Of a stretch of DNA of 64,000 nucleotides, positions 26,548 to 35,511 are shown one piece after another. Origin of the DNA: JAJTFW01 sp903922455. Its GTDB lineage: Bacteria; Bacteroidota; Bacteroidia; AKYH767-A; OLB10. Both the position numbers and the translations under genes were made by a program. The stretch covers positions 1-64,000 of the forward strand of contig CALQEU020000017.1 in NCBI GenBank assembly GCA_943329665.2, written 5' to 3'. The notes under the pieces are model-generated. The model did no database searches, had not been told where the DNA came from, and worked only from the letters and a program-made list of their open reading frames with translations. Numbering within the stretch: position 1 is the stretch's first letter; each line of letters opens with the position of its first letter.

Positions 26548-28815
26548 ATGGTATTCGACCTCGACATGATCCAAAATATGTATGCTGGCTTTCCAAGCAA
26601 AGTAGCAGCTGCACGCGCCCTTACTGGCGGACCTCTAACACTCGCTGAAAAAATTCTGTATTCCCATCTTTCAGAGGGACTGCCACAAAAAGCTTTTGTT
26701 CGAGGAAAAGATTATGTTGATTTTAATCCAGATCGTGTAGCCATGCAAGATGCAACGGCACAAATGGCGCTGCTGCAATTCATGCAAGCCGGTCGACCTC
26801 AAGTAGCCGTTCCTTCCACTGTGCATTGTGATCACTTGATCCAAGCTGAAGAAGGAGCTACAGCAGATTTAACAAAAGCATTGGATAAGAATAAAGAAGT
26901 TTTTGGATTTCTTTCTTCCGTTTCAAATAAATATGGAATTGGTTTTTGGAAACCAGGAGCAGGAATTATTCATCAAGTAATTCTAGAGAATTATGCATTT
27001 CCAGGTGCAATGATGATTGGTACCGATAGTCATACGGTGAATGCCGGTGGACTTGGTATGGTTGCAATAGGTGTAGGTGGTGCCGATGCTTGTGATGTGA
27101 TGGCTGGTCTACCTTGGGAATTAAAATTTCCAAAGTTGATTGGTGTAAAGTTGACAGGAAAAATGAGCGGCTGGACATCTGCAAAAGATGTAATTTTAAA
27201 AGTAGCTGGTATCTTAACTGTGAAAGGTGGAACCGATGCGATTGTAGAATATTTTGGTCCGGGTGCTGATAGTATTTCTTGCACAGGAAAGGGAACCATT
27301 TGTAATATGGGTGCGGAGATTGGAGCTACTACATCCATCTTCTGTTACGATGAAAAAATGGCCGATTACCTCCGTGGTACCAGCCGTAAAGCCGTGGCGG
27401 ATTTAGCTGATGGAATCAAAGAACATTTGCGCGGTGATGAAGAAGTGTATGCAAATCCTGAAAAATATTTTGATCAAGTAATCGAAATTAATTTAGATGA
27501 ATTAGAACCGCATATTAACGGTCCTTTTACTCCTGATTTAGCATGGCCATTGAGTAAATTCGCTGCTGCCGTGAAAGAGAACGGATGGCCATCAACGTTA
27601 GAGGTTGGTTTGATAGGTTCATGTACCAATTCATCGTATGAAGATATTAGTCGTGCCGCTTCATTAGCCGATCAAGCAGTGAAAAGTGGATTGAAAGCAA
27701 AAAGTGAATTTACCATCACTCCAGGATCCGAACTAGTGCGATACACGATAGAGCGCGATGGATTCTTAGCTACTTTCGATAAGATGGGTGGAGTGGTGTT
27801 AGCCAATGCATGTGGTCCTTGTATTGGACAATGGGCTCGACATACTACCGATCCGAATCGTAAAAATTCAATCATCACATCCTTCAATCGCAATTTTGCA
27901 AAGCGTAATGATGGAAATCCAAATACACATGCATTCGTTGCTTCTCCTGAAATTGTAACCGCATTAGCCATCGCTGGCGATCTTACTTTTAATCCGATGA
28001 CGGATTTTTTAACGAATGATAAGGGCGAGAAAATAAAATTAGCAGAACCAAAAGGTCCTGAAATGCCACCGCAAGGTTTCGCTGTAGAAGATGCAGGCTA
28101 CCAAGCACCGGCTGCTGATGGATCATCCATAAAAATTGAAGTGAGTCCAACCAGTGATCGTCTGCAATTACTCGATCCATTTGCAGCATGGGAAGGAATT
28201 GATTTGAAAGGATTGAAATTGCTCATCAAAGCAAAAGGAAAATGTACTACCGATCATATCTCGATGGCAGGTCCATGGTTGAAGTATCGCGGACATCTTG
28301 ACAATATCAGCAACAACATGTTGATTGGTGCCATGAATTTCTTCAATGAAAAAACGGATAACGTAAAAAATCAATTGACAGGTGAGTACGGTGCTGTACC
28401 AGCTGTTCAAAGGGCTTACAAAACGCAAAATATCGGTTCTGTCGTTGTAGGTGATGAAAATTATGGAGAAGGTTCTTCTCGTGAACATGCAGCCATGGAG
28501 CCTCGTCACTTAGGTGTTCGCGCGATCTTGGTGAAATCATTTGCTCGTATTCATGAAACCAATTTGAAGAAACAGGGAATGTTAGGTCTTACGTTTGCAA
28601 ATAAAGAAGACTATAATAAAATCCAGGAAGATGACGTCATCGATATCTTGGGCTTAACCACTTTCGCACCCGGAAAACAACTGACGCTTCAGCTGAATCA
28701 TAAAGACGGCACGGCAGAAACCATCCTGGTAAATCATACTTACAACGAAAATCAAATTGAATGGTTTAAAGCCGGTGGTGCTTTAAATATCATCCGCTCA
28801 CAAGTAGGTGCTTAA
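26548..28815 (+). CDS. acn: Aconitate hydratase (mitochondrial-type)
   Basis: Citrate to isocitrate isomerisation in the TCA cycle. 755 residues, in the size range of the mitochondrial type, shorter than AcnA or AcnB of E. coli. Motifs seen: VPSTVHCDHLI, IGTDSHTVNAGGLGMVAIGVGG, the [4Fe-4S] cysteines in GSCTNSSYED and NACGPCIGQW, and in the C-terminal swivel domain GDENYGEGSSREHAAMEPR. The start sits right after a TTAATTCTTAATTCTTAATT repeat with no Shine-Dalgarno. It is monocistronic, with a terminator 40 bases after the stop. Confidence 0.96.
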   Translation: MVFDLDMIQNMYAGFPSKVAAARALTGGPLTLAEKILYSHLSEGLPQKAFVRGKDYVDFNPDRVAMQDATAQMALLQFMQAGRPQVAVPSTVHCDHLIQAEEGATADLTKALDKNKEVFGFLSSVSNKYGIGFWKPGAGIIHQVILENYAFPGAMMIGTDSHTVNAGGLGMVAIGVGGADACDVMAGLPWELKFPKLIGVKLTGKMSGWTSAKDVILKVAGILTVKGGTDAIVEYFGPGADSISCTGKGTICNMGAEIGATTSIFCYDEKMADYLRGTSRKAVADLADGIKEHLRGDEEVYANPEKYFDQVIEINLDELEPHINGPFTPDLAWPLSKFAAAVKENGWPSTLEVGLIGSCTNSSYEDISRAASLADQAVKSGLKAKSEFTITPGSELVRYTIERDGFLATFDKMGGVVLANACGPCIGQWARHTTDPNRKNSIITSFNRNFAKRNDGNPNTHAFVASPEIVTALAIAGDLTFNPMTDFLTNDKGEKIKLAEPKGPEMPPQGFAVEDAGYQAPAADGSSIKIEVSPTSDRLQLLDPFAAWEGIDLKGLKLLIKAKGKCTTDHISMAGPWLKYRGHLDNISNNMLIGAMNFFNEKTDNVKNQLTGEYGAVPAVQRAYKTQNIGSVVVGDENYGEGSSREHAAMEPRHLGVRAILVKSFARIHETNLKKQGMLGLTFANKEDYNKIQEDDVIDILGLTTFAPGKQLTLQLNHKDGTAETILVNHTYNENQIEWFKAGGALNIIRSQVGA

Positions 28816-28855
28816 TTCGTAGCATTTATTCAAAGAATAAATTAATCTAATCATG

Positions 28856-28890
28856 CTGCTCAGTAGTCTATTCTACTGGGCAGTTTTTTT
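28856..28890 (+). terminator. Rho-independent terminator of aconitase
   Basis: CTGCTCAGTAG (28856-28866) pairs with CTACTGGGCAG (28873-28883) with one G-T type mismatch region, followed by TTTTTTT. Confidence 0.85.
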
Positions 28891-28918
28891 GTGTTTAAAT
28901 GAGAAACATTAGCTTAGC

Positions 28919-28988
28919 CTTAGCGCCTCTGCGCCTTCGCGAGAAACCTTAGCATAGCCTTAGCGCCTTCTTCGGCCTTCGCGAGAAA
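28919..28988. repeat. Two further copies of the CTTAGCGCC...GCGAGAAA dispersed word
   Basis: 28919-28946 and 28959-28988 are copies of the 28-base word at 19356-19383 (first copy one change, second with a two-base insertion). GAGAAACATTAGC words surround them. They lie between aconitase and the PKD lipoprotein gene. Confidence 0.75.
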
Positions 28989-29060
28989 CATTAGCATAGC
29001 GCAGCCTTAGCTGTATTAAAAGATTAAAAATGCATGATCCTAATTTTGTATTTTTGTTAA

Positions 29061-29768
29061 ATGAAATTACATTCACTTCTCTTCGTTTGCTTAGCGGGAT
29101 TAATCGTTTCCTGTAAAAAAGACAAAGACGCTGAAACCGCACCCAGCATCAGTTTTACAAATACAAGCGGGTACAAAACCACACTGCCTGTGAATATTGT
29201 TTTTACGGCCAGCGCGCCTTCTGCTGATAATGTGACGTGGGACTTCGGCGATGGAACCACTGGACAAGGTCTAACTGTAAATCATTCTTACACTTCTTTT
29301 GGAGGGTATAAAGTAAAAGCAACTGCAACTAAATCCGGATTAAGTTCATCTTACTCAAAAGAAATTCCGATTACGTTTTATCGTCGTGCTGTAATTAAGA
29401 GAATTGATGTATTGCAAACACCCACGCTCAAGCCGGGTGGTCTCGATTGGGATCCGGGTACTTTTCCTGATCTAGCCTACGATATCGTTTTTCCAGGCGA
29501 CACTACTTATGTTAGTGGAACCGTATTAAACAATGCAGAGACGGGCTCATTCAATGTCATCCCATCACAAGGAACTTTCATCTTCAACGAGGATATTAAA
29601 TTTAATATTTATGATAAAGATGTAGGCAATGTTCCCGATAAGGAATTAATGGGAACTGTGCGTTTCAAATTCACGAGCGTAATACCAGACACCACCGTTT
29701 ATGTAGACAGTGTGCAAGTAAATTCTGGTGCATTGAGGTTGATGCTGAAATTTGAGTTTCAGCAGTAG
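29061..29768 (+). CDS. PKD-domain lipoprotein of unknown function
   Basis: 235 residues. Lipoprotein signal with lipobox GLIVSC (Cys18), followed by KKDKD, typical of Bacteroidota lipoproteins. Residues about 27-110 form a PKD domain with the signature VTWDFGDGTTG and VNHSYTSFGGYKVKATAT. The remaining 120 residues are beta-rich with an acidic, C2-like look (DLAYDIVFPGDT, FNEDIKFNIYDKDVGNVPDK), but I cannot name the fold. Candidate -7 boxes TAATTTTG and TATTTTTG lie immediately upstream (29041-29056). Probably outer-membrane or surface anchored. Confidence 0.82.
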   Translation: MKLHSLLFVCLAGLIVSCKKDKDAETAPSISFTNTSGYKTTLPVNIVFTASAPSADNVTWDFGDGTTGQGLTVNHSYTSFGGYKVKATATKSGLSSSYSKEIPITFYRRAVIKRIDVLQTPTLKPGGLDWDPGTFPDLAYDIVFPGDTTYVSGTVLNNAETGSFNVIPSQGTFIFNEDIKFNIYDKDVGNVPDKELMGTVRFKFTSVIPDTTVYVDSVQVNSGALRLMLKFEFQQ

Positions 29769-29789
29769 GTGGAAGTATGAGGTTAAATT

Positions 29790-29820
29790 TTGTCTCTTAC
29801 AATAAACTTTCATAATCTTG
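29790..29820 (+). promoter_or_regulatory. Candidate promoter before a very small secreted ORF
   Basis: TTG at 29790-29792, 20-nt spacer, TAATCTTG at 29813-29820 (one mismatch to TAnnTTTG). The small ORF begins 16-28 bases further on. Confidence 0.45.
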
Positions 29821-29848
29821 TAAGTAATTTATAATAATGCTTTATCCC

Positions 29849-29983
29849 ATGCGTAAATTATTTTTTATACTTTTTCTTTGCTTTTGCTCTCCAGCAAGGG
29901 CTGTCTTGAGTGGAATGTATTATTATTCATTGGGATCAGGCAACACTAATTTGTCAAATGGGAAAATTGTGGTGAAGAGATGA
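29849..29983 (+). pseudogene. Small ORF with signal peptide, likely gene remnant
   Basis: 44 codons: MRKLFFILFLCFCSPARA reads as a signal peptide, then 26 residues (GMYYYSLGSGNTNLSNGKIV near the end) and a stop. An upstream in-frame ATG at 29837 adds four residues. The start of a secreted protein followed by an early stop, plus a plausible promoter, suggests the truncated 5' end of a lost exported protein; a genuine short secreted peptide is possible. The rest of 29769-30125 has no other gene. Confidence 0.4.
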
Positions 29984-30125
29984 TGTGGCAGAATAAATAA
30001 GGCTGCGAATATTATCTATGTAAAAGCTGAGGAGGATTTTTTTAAGTTCTTTTGTGAGAATATGGATATTTCTTTATGAAAATACTCCAATTCAATCCAT
30101 TTTCTTATTTTCGGATCGATTTAAC

Positions 30126-31454
30126 ATGGAACCATACGCATTAGGGAATAAAAAAGTGGTCCGCGCCTGGACCTTTTACGATTGGGCCAACTCGGCCTAT
30201 TCACTCGTTATTAACTCTGCACTTTTCCCCATTTACTTCAGTGCCATCGCTCATTCTAATGGGGCGAATGAAGTTCGTTTTTTAGGAAGAACATTTAATC
30301 CTGAGTCTTTGCAATCGTATGCTATCTCCTTTGCTTTTTTAGTGATTGCATTAATTTCTCCCATGTTATCTTCCATCGCCGACTTTAGCGGACAAAAGAA
30401 AAAGTTTATGTACTTTTTCTCCACCTTTGGTGCGATTTCCTGTTCCTTGCTTTGGTTTTTTGAAGGTGCCGACACCTTGTGGGTAGGAATAACTTGCTCT
30501 TTGTTTGCAGCTATTGGATATGCAGGAAGTATTGTCTTTTACAACGCTTATCTACCCGAAATTGCAGTAGCTGCTGATCAAGATCGAATCAGTGCGCGCG
30601 GATTTTCTATGGGATATATTGGTTCGTCACTTCTTTTAATTTTCAATCTCACCATGGTTATGTTTCCTCAATGGTATGGAAACATCAGCAGCGGATTCGC
30701 CATGCGTTTCTCGTTTTTATTAGTGGGAATTTGGTGGTTTTTGTTTGCTCAGTATTCTTTCCAAGGCTTGCCTAAAGATGCAGCAAACTCGCCCATCAAA
30801 AGAGATATTCTTAAGAAAGGATATCGTGAATTAAGAATGGTGTGGAATCAATTAAATGAGACTCCTTACTTGAAAGCATTTTTAATTGCTTTTTTCTTTT
30901 ACAATATGGCGGTGCAAACCATCATGTATTTAGCTGCTTTGTTCGGCGCGCAAGAAATTGCTTGGGCTGATGAAGAGAGTAAACAAAGCGGATTAATCGT
31001 TTGTATTTTGTTGATTCAATTTGTTGCTATTGGTGGTGCGTTTCTGTTTTCATTTCTCAGTAGTAAATTGGGAAATATTAAAGCACTTATTATTTCATTA
31101 ACCGTATGGATGTTGATTTGCTTAGGTGTTTATTTCCTAGTATATCTTCCACTTGACTTTTACATCACCGCAGCTTTAGTTGGCTTGGTGATGGGTGGAA
31201 TTCAATCACTCAGCCGTTCTACCTATTCTAAAATGTTGCCTCCCACAAAAGATCACGCATCTTATTTCAGTTTTTATGATGTTTGCGACAAGATTGGAAC
31301 TGTTTTAGGTACTTTTGTATTCGGTTACGTGAATGAAGTAACGGGCAGCATGCGCAATTCAATAGTAGCTCTAGTTGTTTTCTTCGTGATTGGAATTATC
31401 CTCTTGCGTCGCTTAAATAAGTTAGATTGGAATACTTTAAACTTGAATAAATAA
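30126..31454 (+). CDS. UMF1-family MFS transporter (Atg22-like)
   Basis: 442 residues from ATG 30126. The frame is open 72 bases further up, but MEPYALGNKKVVRAWTFYDW is the conserved start of the family, with the signature FYDWANSAYSLVI in helix 1. Twelve helices, with the loop SIADFSGQKKKFMYFF between helices 2 and 3 and GGIQSLSRSTYSKMLPP near helix 10. The yeast relative Atg22 effluxes amino acids from the vacuole; the bacterial substrate is unknown. The stop codon is two bases before the GTG start of the following gene, so the two are an operon. Confidence 0.92.
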   Translation: MEPYALGNKKVVRAWTFYDWANSAYSLVINSALFPIYFSAIAHSNGANEVRFLGRTFNPESLQSYAISFAFLVIALISPMLSSIADFSGQKKKFMYFFSTFGAISCSLLWFFEGADTLWVGITCSLFAAIGYAGSIVFYNAYLPEIAVAADQDRISARGFSMGYIGSSLLLIFNLTMVMFPQWYGNISSGFAMRFSFLLVGIWWFLFAQYSFQGLPKDAANSPIKRDILKKGYRELRMVWNQLNETPYLKAFLIAFFFYNMAVQTIMYLAALFGAQEIAWADEESKQSGLIVCILLIQFVAIGGAFLFSFLSSKLGNIKALIISLTVWMLICLGVYFLVYLPLDFYITAALVGLVMGGIQSLSRSTYSKMLPPTKDHASYFSFYDVCDKIGTVLGTFVFGYVNEVTGSMRNSIVALVVFFVIGIILLRRLNKLDWNTLNLNK

Positions 31455-31456
31455 TT

Positions 31457-32179
31457 GTGATAGTAGATTTATATATCCCTTGTTATGTCGATCAGTATCA
31501 ACCTGAGATCGCTCGCAATACATTAAAATTATTGCAGAAAGTAGGTTGTGGTGTGAATTATAATATTGAACAAACTTGTTGTGGTCAGCCTGCTTTTGAA
31601 GATGGGTTTCGTGATGCATGCAAAGAAGTAGGAGAGAAGTTGATTCGCGAATTCCAAGATGAACGTTACATCGTTTGTCCAGGGCCAGGTTGTGTAAAAA
31701 CCATTCGAAATTATTATCCTGCACTTTTTCATAACTCTGCCATGCATAATGAATACAAACTTGTACAAAAGAATTTTTTCGAACTAAGCGATTTTTTAGT
31801 CTCTGTAATGAATGCAAGTGATATTGGTGCCGTGTATAAAGCAAAGGCAATCATTCACGACTCCTGCACACTTCCTCAAGATCAATCAAAGGAAAGTGCA
31901 CAACTCACCTTACTGCGCAAAGTAAAAGATCTCGAAATCGTTGAACCAATAGATACATGGCCCGGCTGCGGTATGGGTGGCGGACTCGATCGCAAAAACG
32001 AAGCACTCACTGTCGGCATGGCTGAAGAATTTTTAAAATCCATTGCATCTTCTGGTGCCGATACCATCATCAGTAATGATCCATTGTGCTTAATGCATCT
32101 TCAAGGTGTCATCGATAAAAATAAACTTCCTTTAAAAGTCATTCACTTGGCTGATGTGTTAGCGTCAGGTTGGGACTGA
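31457..32179 (+). CDS. (Fe-S)-binding protein, LutA/YkgE-like with two CCG domains
   Basis: 240 residues, the length of LutA, the cysteine-rich subunit of LutABC lactate oxidation and related to GlpC/HdrB CCG proteins. Domain 1 has Cys9, C41-C42-G43 and Cys in CPGPGC. Domain 2 has HDSC, but the second CCG reads PGCGMGGGL, so its first cysteine is missing. The start is GTG with no upstream ATG in frame before the previous gene's stop. No lutB or lutC is nearby; the only partner is the UMF1 transporter. Lactate use is therefore not established here. It may be a generic heterodisulfide-type or electron-carrier subunit. Confidence 0.85.
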   Translation: MIVDLYIPCYVDQYQPEIARNTLKLLQKVGCGVNYNIEQTCCGQPAFEDGFRDACKEVGEKLIREFQDERYIVCPGPGCVKTIRNYYPALFHNSAMHNEYKLVQKNFFELSDFLVSVMNASDIGAVYKAKAIIHDSCTLPQDQSKESAQLTLLRKVKDLEIVEPIDTWPGCGMGGGLDRKNEALTVGMAEEFLKSIASSGADTIISNDPLCLMHLQGVIDKNKLPLKVIHLADVLASGWD

Positions 32180-32536
32180 AATTACAAGGTTACGAATTAC
32201 GAATCAATACGAAAGGACGAATTACGAATTTACGAAAGCGCGAATACACAAATAAGCTACATGGCATCTATCTACTTATTTTCAAAGTTCAGAGAACAAA
32301 TCCGTATTAATCCGATTTATCCGTGTCATCCGCGTTCTAACTTCAAAGTGGGGTGTATATAGTTTCTTTGGTTACAGAGAAAGATAAAACACAAGGGAAA
32401 AATTAAAATACTAGTGCATATATTACTGACCGTTTAAACGCGGGGAACGCGGCGGAGGCGCAAAGGGCGCGGGGTGGTAAATTTCGAAGCAAAAATTAGT
32501 TGTTACTAAAAAAATCCAACATCCAAAATCCAACCA
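32180..32536. other. Intergenic stretch of low-complexity and dispersed repeats
   Basis: It holds TTACGAATTACGAATC-type direct repeats (32195-32240), a word ATTTATCCGTGTCATCCGCG (32317 onward) echoed loosely at 46085-46112, a GC-rich word GCGGCGGAGGCGCAAAGGGC (32443 onward), and TTGGATTTTGGATGTTGGAT in inverted form directly after the purB stop. The two flanking genes converge. No gene seen. Confidence 0.6.
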
Positions 32537-33889
32537 CTAAAACTCCTTCACCACTCCCGTATAATTGAACGGAGTGATTTTTCGTAATTCTGTTTTTAGT
32601 TTATCAGAAACCTCCAATCCGTCAATGAATTTTGAAATGGTATCGGGATTAATTTTCTCTCCTGTACGGGTAAGGGATTTCAGTGCTTCATAGGGATTTG
32701 GAAAAGCTTCTCTTCTTAAAATGGTTTGTATCGCTTCTGCAACAACCGCCCAATTTTCGGACAGGTCTTGCTTGATTATATCCGCATTGACACTGATTTT
32801 ATTAAATCCTTTTAATAATGATTTGCATGCAATCAAGGTGTGTGCGTATGGAACACCAACATTGCGTAACACAGTAGAATCTGTTAAATCTCTTTGCAAT
32901 CTTGATACGGGTAATTTCGCAGCTAAATGTTCAAACAGCGCATTCGCCATTCCTAAATTCCCTTCTGCATTTTCGAAATCGATGGGGTTTACTTTATGCG
33001 GCATGGCCGATGATCCTACTTCATTGGCAACTACTTTTTGTGTGAAGTAGTTCATGGAGATGTACGTCCACATGTCTCTCGATAAATCAACCAAAATGGT
33101 GTTGATGCGTTTCATCGAATCAAATAGTGCCGCCATGTTATCATAGTGCTCAATTTGTGTAGTGTATGCCGAACGTTGTAAACCTAAACGTTGAATGAAT
33201 CGATCGCTAAATGCAATCCAATCAATTTCTGGATAGGCTACTGCATGTGCATTGAAATTACCTGTGGCTCCTCCGAATTTAGCAGAAGAAGTGATACTGT
33301 TTAATAATTCCAATTGTGCTTGTAAGCGATGATGGAAAATATAAATTTCTTTACCGAGTCGGGTAGGAGAGGCAGGCTGACCATGTGTGCGCGCTAACAT
33401 CGGAATGTCTTTCCATTCTTTAGCCACTAATTGAATTTTTTCGCTAATGGCTTTGATAGCCGGCAAATAAATTTGTGCATTGGCCTCTAAAATACTCAGT
33501 GGAATGGCCGTGTTGTTGATGTCCTGCGATGTCAGACCAAAGTGAATAAATTCTTTATGTTCTTCTAACCCTAATGCATCAAATTTTTCTTTCAAAAAAT
33601 ATTCTACGGCCTTCACATCATGGTTTGTTGTTTTTTCAATGCTTTTAATGTGCAATCCGTCTTCATGTTTGAAGTCATTGTAGATAGAGCGCAAGGCTTT
33701 GAATTTATTTTTGTCGAACTGTTTCAGTTGTGGCAACGGAAGTTCGCATAACTCAATAAAGTATTCTACTTCCACTAAAACACGATAGCGCATCAACGCC
33801 TCTTCCGAGAAGTAGAGCGCTAATTCTTCGCAGCTATTTCTATATCTTCCGTCAATAGGTGAAATGGCATTTAGTGGGTGGAGATTCAT
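32537..33889 (-). CDS. purB: Adenylosuccinate lyase PurB
   Basis: Cleaves SAICAR and adenylosuccinate in purine synthesis. 450 residues of the E. coli-like PurB subgroup (N-terminus NAISPIDGRYRNSCEELALY). The catalytic blocks are TTNHDVKAVEYFL (about 87-99), THGQPASPT at 168-176, and the fumarase/lyase superfamily signature GSSAMPHKVNP at 292-302. Last gene of a leftward run with ptpS-like, folE and fabD. The stop codon TAG is directly continued by a TTGGAT-type repeat. Confidence 0.96.
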   Translation of the reverse strand: MNLHPLNAISPIDGRYRNSCEELALYFSEEALMRYRVLVEVEYFIELCELPLPQLKQFDKNKFKALRSIYNDFKHEDGLHIKSIEKTTNHDVKAVEYFLKEKFDALGLEEHKEFIHFGLTSQDINNTAIPLSILEANAQIYLPAIKAISEKIQLVAKEWKDIPMLARTHGQPASPTRLGKEIYIFHHRLQAQLELLNSITSSAKFGGATGNFNAHAVAYPEIDWIAFSDRFIQRLGLQRSAYTTQIEHYDNMAALFDSMKRINTILVDLSRDMWTYISMNYFTQKVVANEVGSSAMPHKVNPIDFENAEGNLGMANALFEHLAAKLPVSRLQRDLTDSTVLRNVGVPYAHTLIACKSLLKGFNKISVNADIIKQDLSENWAVVAEAIQTILRREAFPNPYEALKSLTRTGEKINPDTISKFIDGLEVSDKLKTELRKITPFNYTGVVKEF

Positions 33890-33918
33890 GTGTTTTACTT
33901 GGAATAATGAATAAATAG

Positions 33919-33937
33919 CTCGTTAAATTTTAACGAG
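33919..33937 (-). promoter_or_regulatory. Inverted repeat between fabD and purB
   Basis: CTCGTTAAA, one base, TTTAACGAG: a perfect 9-bp inverted repeat in the 68-bp fabD-purB gap, 29 bases before the purB start. It could be a weak terminator (T-rich sequence follows on the minus strand) or an operator; it cannot be resolved from sequence. Confidence 0.4.
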
Positions 33938-33957
33938 GATAAAATGAGTATGTTGAT

Positions 33958-34827
33958 TTAAACGATAACCGCTTCTTTGTTGATTTTTTTCACCAACCCT
34001 TGCAGTACTTTGCCCGGACCTACTTCTGTGAATGTGTTGGCTCCATCGGCAAACATATGCTCAACACTTTGTGTCCATCTCACCGGTGCAGTAAGTTGTG
34101 CAATTAAATTTTTGCGAATAGCAGCAACATCGGTTTGTGGTGTGGCTGTTGCATTTTGATACACAGGACAATTTGGTGTGTTAAATGTTGTTGATTCTAT
34201 GGCTGCTGCTAATTTCTCCCGTGCAGGCTCCATCAAAGGACTATGAAATGCACCTCCTACAGGTAATAATAATGCTCTTCGGGCACCCGCAGCCGTTAGT
34301 TTCTCACACGCTGCTTTTACGGCTTCTACTTCTCCAGAAATTACCAATTGTCCCGGACAATTATAATTAGCAGCCACAACTACACCTGGCGTTTCCGCAC
34401 AGATCATCTCTACTTTTTCATCTTCCAAAGCAAGCACTGCTGCCATGGTCCCAGGGGTCATTTCACAAGCTTTTTGCATCGCGTTTGCTCTGTCAATTAC
34501 TAACTTCAATCCATCTTCAAAACTCAACGTTCCATTCGCCACTAAAGCAGAAAATTCACCAAGCGAATGTCCTGCCACCATGTCGGGTTTGAAATCATCT
34601 CCCATCACTCTTGCTTGAATCACCGAGTGAATAAAAATAGCAGGTTGTGTCACATTGGTTTGTCGTAATTCTTCATCTGTTCCAGAAAACATAATGTCTG
34701 AAATTCTAAATCCAATAATATCATTGGCTTGTTCAAACATGGTTTTTGCCAATTCAGAAGTTTCATAAAGTTCTTTTCCCATTCCTGAGAATTGTGAACC
34801 TTGCCCGGGGAAGATGTATGCTTTCAT
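33958..34827 (-). CDS. fabD: Malonyl CoA-acyl carrier protein transacylase FabD
   Basis: Loads malonyl groups onto ACP for fatty-acid synthesis. 289 residues, slightly short but complete. FPGQGSQFSGMG at 6-17, the nucleophile Ser88 in GHSLGEFS, and the active-site His in GGAFHSPLMEPA. The substrate-binding arginine expected about 25 residues after the serine is present in LVIDRANAMQ. Spacing of 37 bp to folE and 68 bp to purB suggests a shared transcript, although the functions differ. Confidence 0.95.
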   Translation of the reverse strand: MKAYIFPGQGSQFSGMGKELYETSELAKTMFEQANDIIGFRISDIMFSGTDEELRQTNVTQPAIFIHSVIQARVMGDDFKPDMVAGHSLGEFSALVANGTLSFEDGLKLVIDRANAMQKACEMTPGTMAAVLALEDEKVEMICAETPGVVVAANYNCPGQLVISGEVEAVKAACEKLTAAGARRALLLPVGGAFHSPLMEPAREKLAAAIESTTFNTPNCPVYQNATATPQTDVAAIRKNLIAQLTAPVRWTQSVEHMFADGANTFTEVGPGKVLQGLVKKINKEAVIV

Positions 34828-34864
34828 GATGAATGATTATTATTTTTAATAGAGTTGGATTCCA

Positions 34865-35500
34865 TTAATGCAGCTTTCCTAGAATGAGAGAAATAAATTC
34901 TTTTCTTGTTCTGTCGTTTTCAAATTCGCCAGTGAAGGCCGATGTGGTCGTCACCGAATTTTGTTTTTGTACGCCGCGCATCTGCATACACAAATGTTGT
35001 GCTTCAATCACCACGGCTACTCCTAGTGGTTCAAGCGTCGATTGAATGCAATCACGTATGTCTGTTGTTAATCTTTCTTGTACTTGCAATCGTCGCGCGA
35101 AAGCATCTACAATTCGCGGAATTTTACTTAATCCTACAATGTAATTATTGGGAATGTAAGCAATATGCGCCTTTCCAAAGAAAGGTAAAAGATGATGTTC
35201 ACACAGACTGTACAATTCAATGTCTTTCACAATCACCATCTGCTTGTACTCTTCTTTGAATTTTGCTGAATTCAAAATATCAACAGGATCTAAATCGTAA
35301 CCATGCAATAAAAATTGCATCGACTTTGCTACCCGTTCAGGCGTTTTTAGAAGACCTTCTCGATTTATATTTTCACCAAGTTTTTCAATGATTGATTTGT
35401 ATTGACTTGCTAATTGTTCAGTCAGTTCGGTAGGATACGAATCTCTACGTACGTAACCTTCTGCATCTTCTGTATCGTTTATATTATTTTGGTTTGCCAA
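34865..35500 (-). CDS. folE: GTP cyclohydrolase I FolE
   Basis: Converts GTP to 7,8-dihydroneopterin triphosphate, the entry to folate, queuosine and biopterin synthesis. 211 residues. Zinc ligands Cys100 and His103 in LCEHHLLPFFG and Cys171 in AQHLCMQMRG. The core motifs LSKIPRIVDAFARRLQVQER and RGVQKQNSVTTTSAFTGEF are intact. It starts 11 bases after the stop of the pterin synthase gene, which uses its product, so the two form a pathway pair. Confidence 0.97.
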   Translation of the reverse strand: MANQNNINDTEDAEGYVRRDSYPTELTEQLASQYKSIIEKLGENINREGLLKTPERVAKSMQFLLHGYDLDPVDILNSAKFKEEYKQMVIVKDIELYSLCEHHLLPFFGKAHIAYIPNNYIVGLSKIPRIVDAFARRLQVQERLTTDIRDCIQSTLEPLGVAVVIEAQHLCMQMRGVQKQNSVTTTSAFTGEFENDRTRKEFISLILGKLH

Positions 35501-35511
35501 TTCTTATTTTT

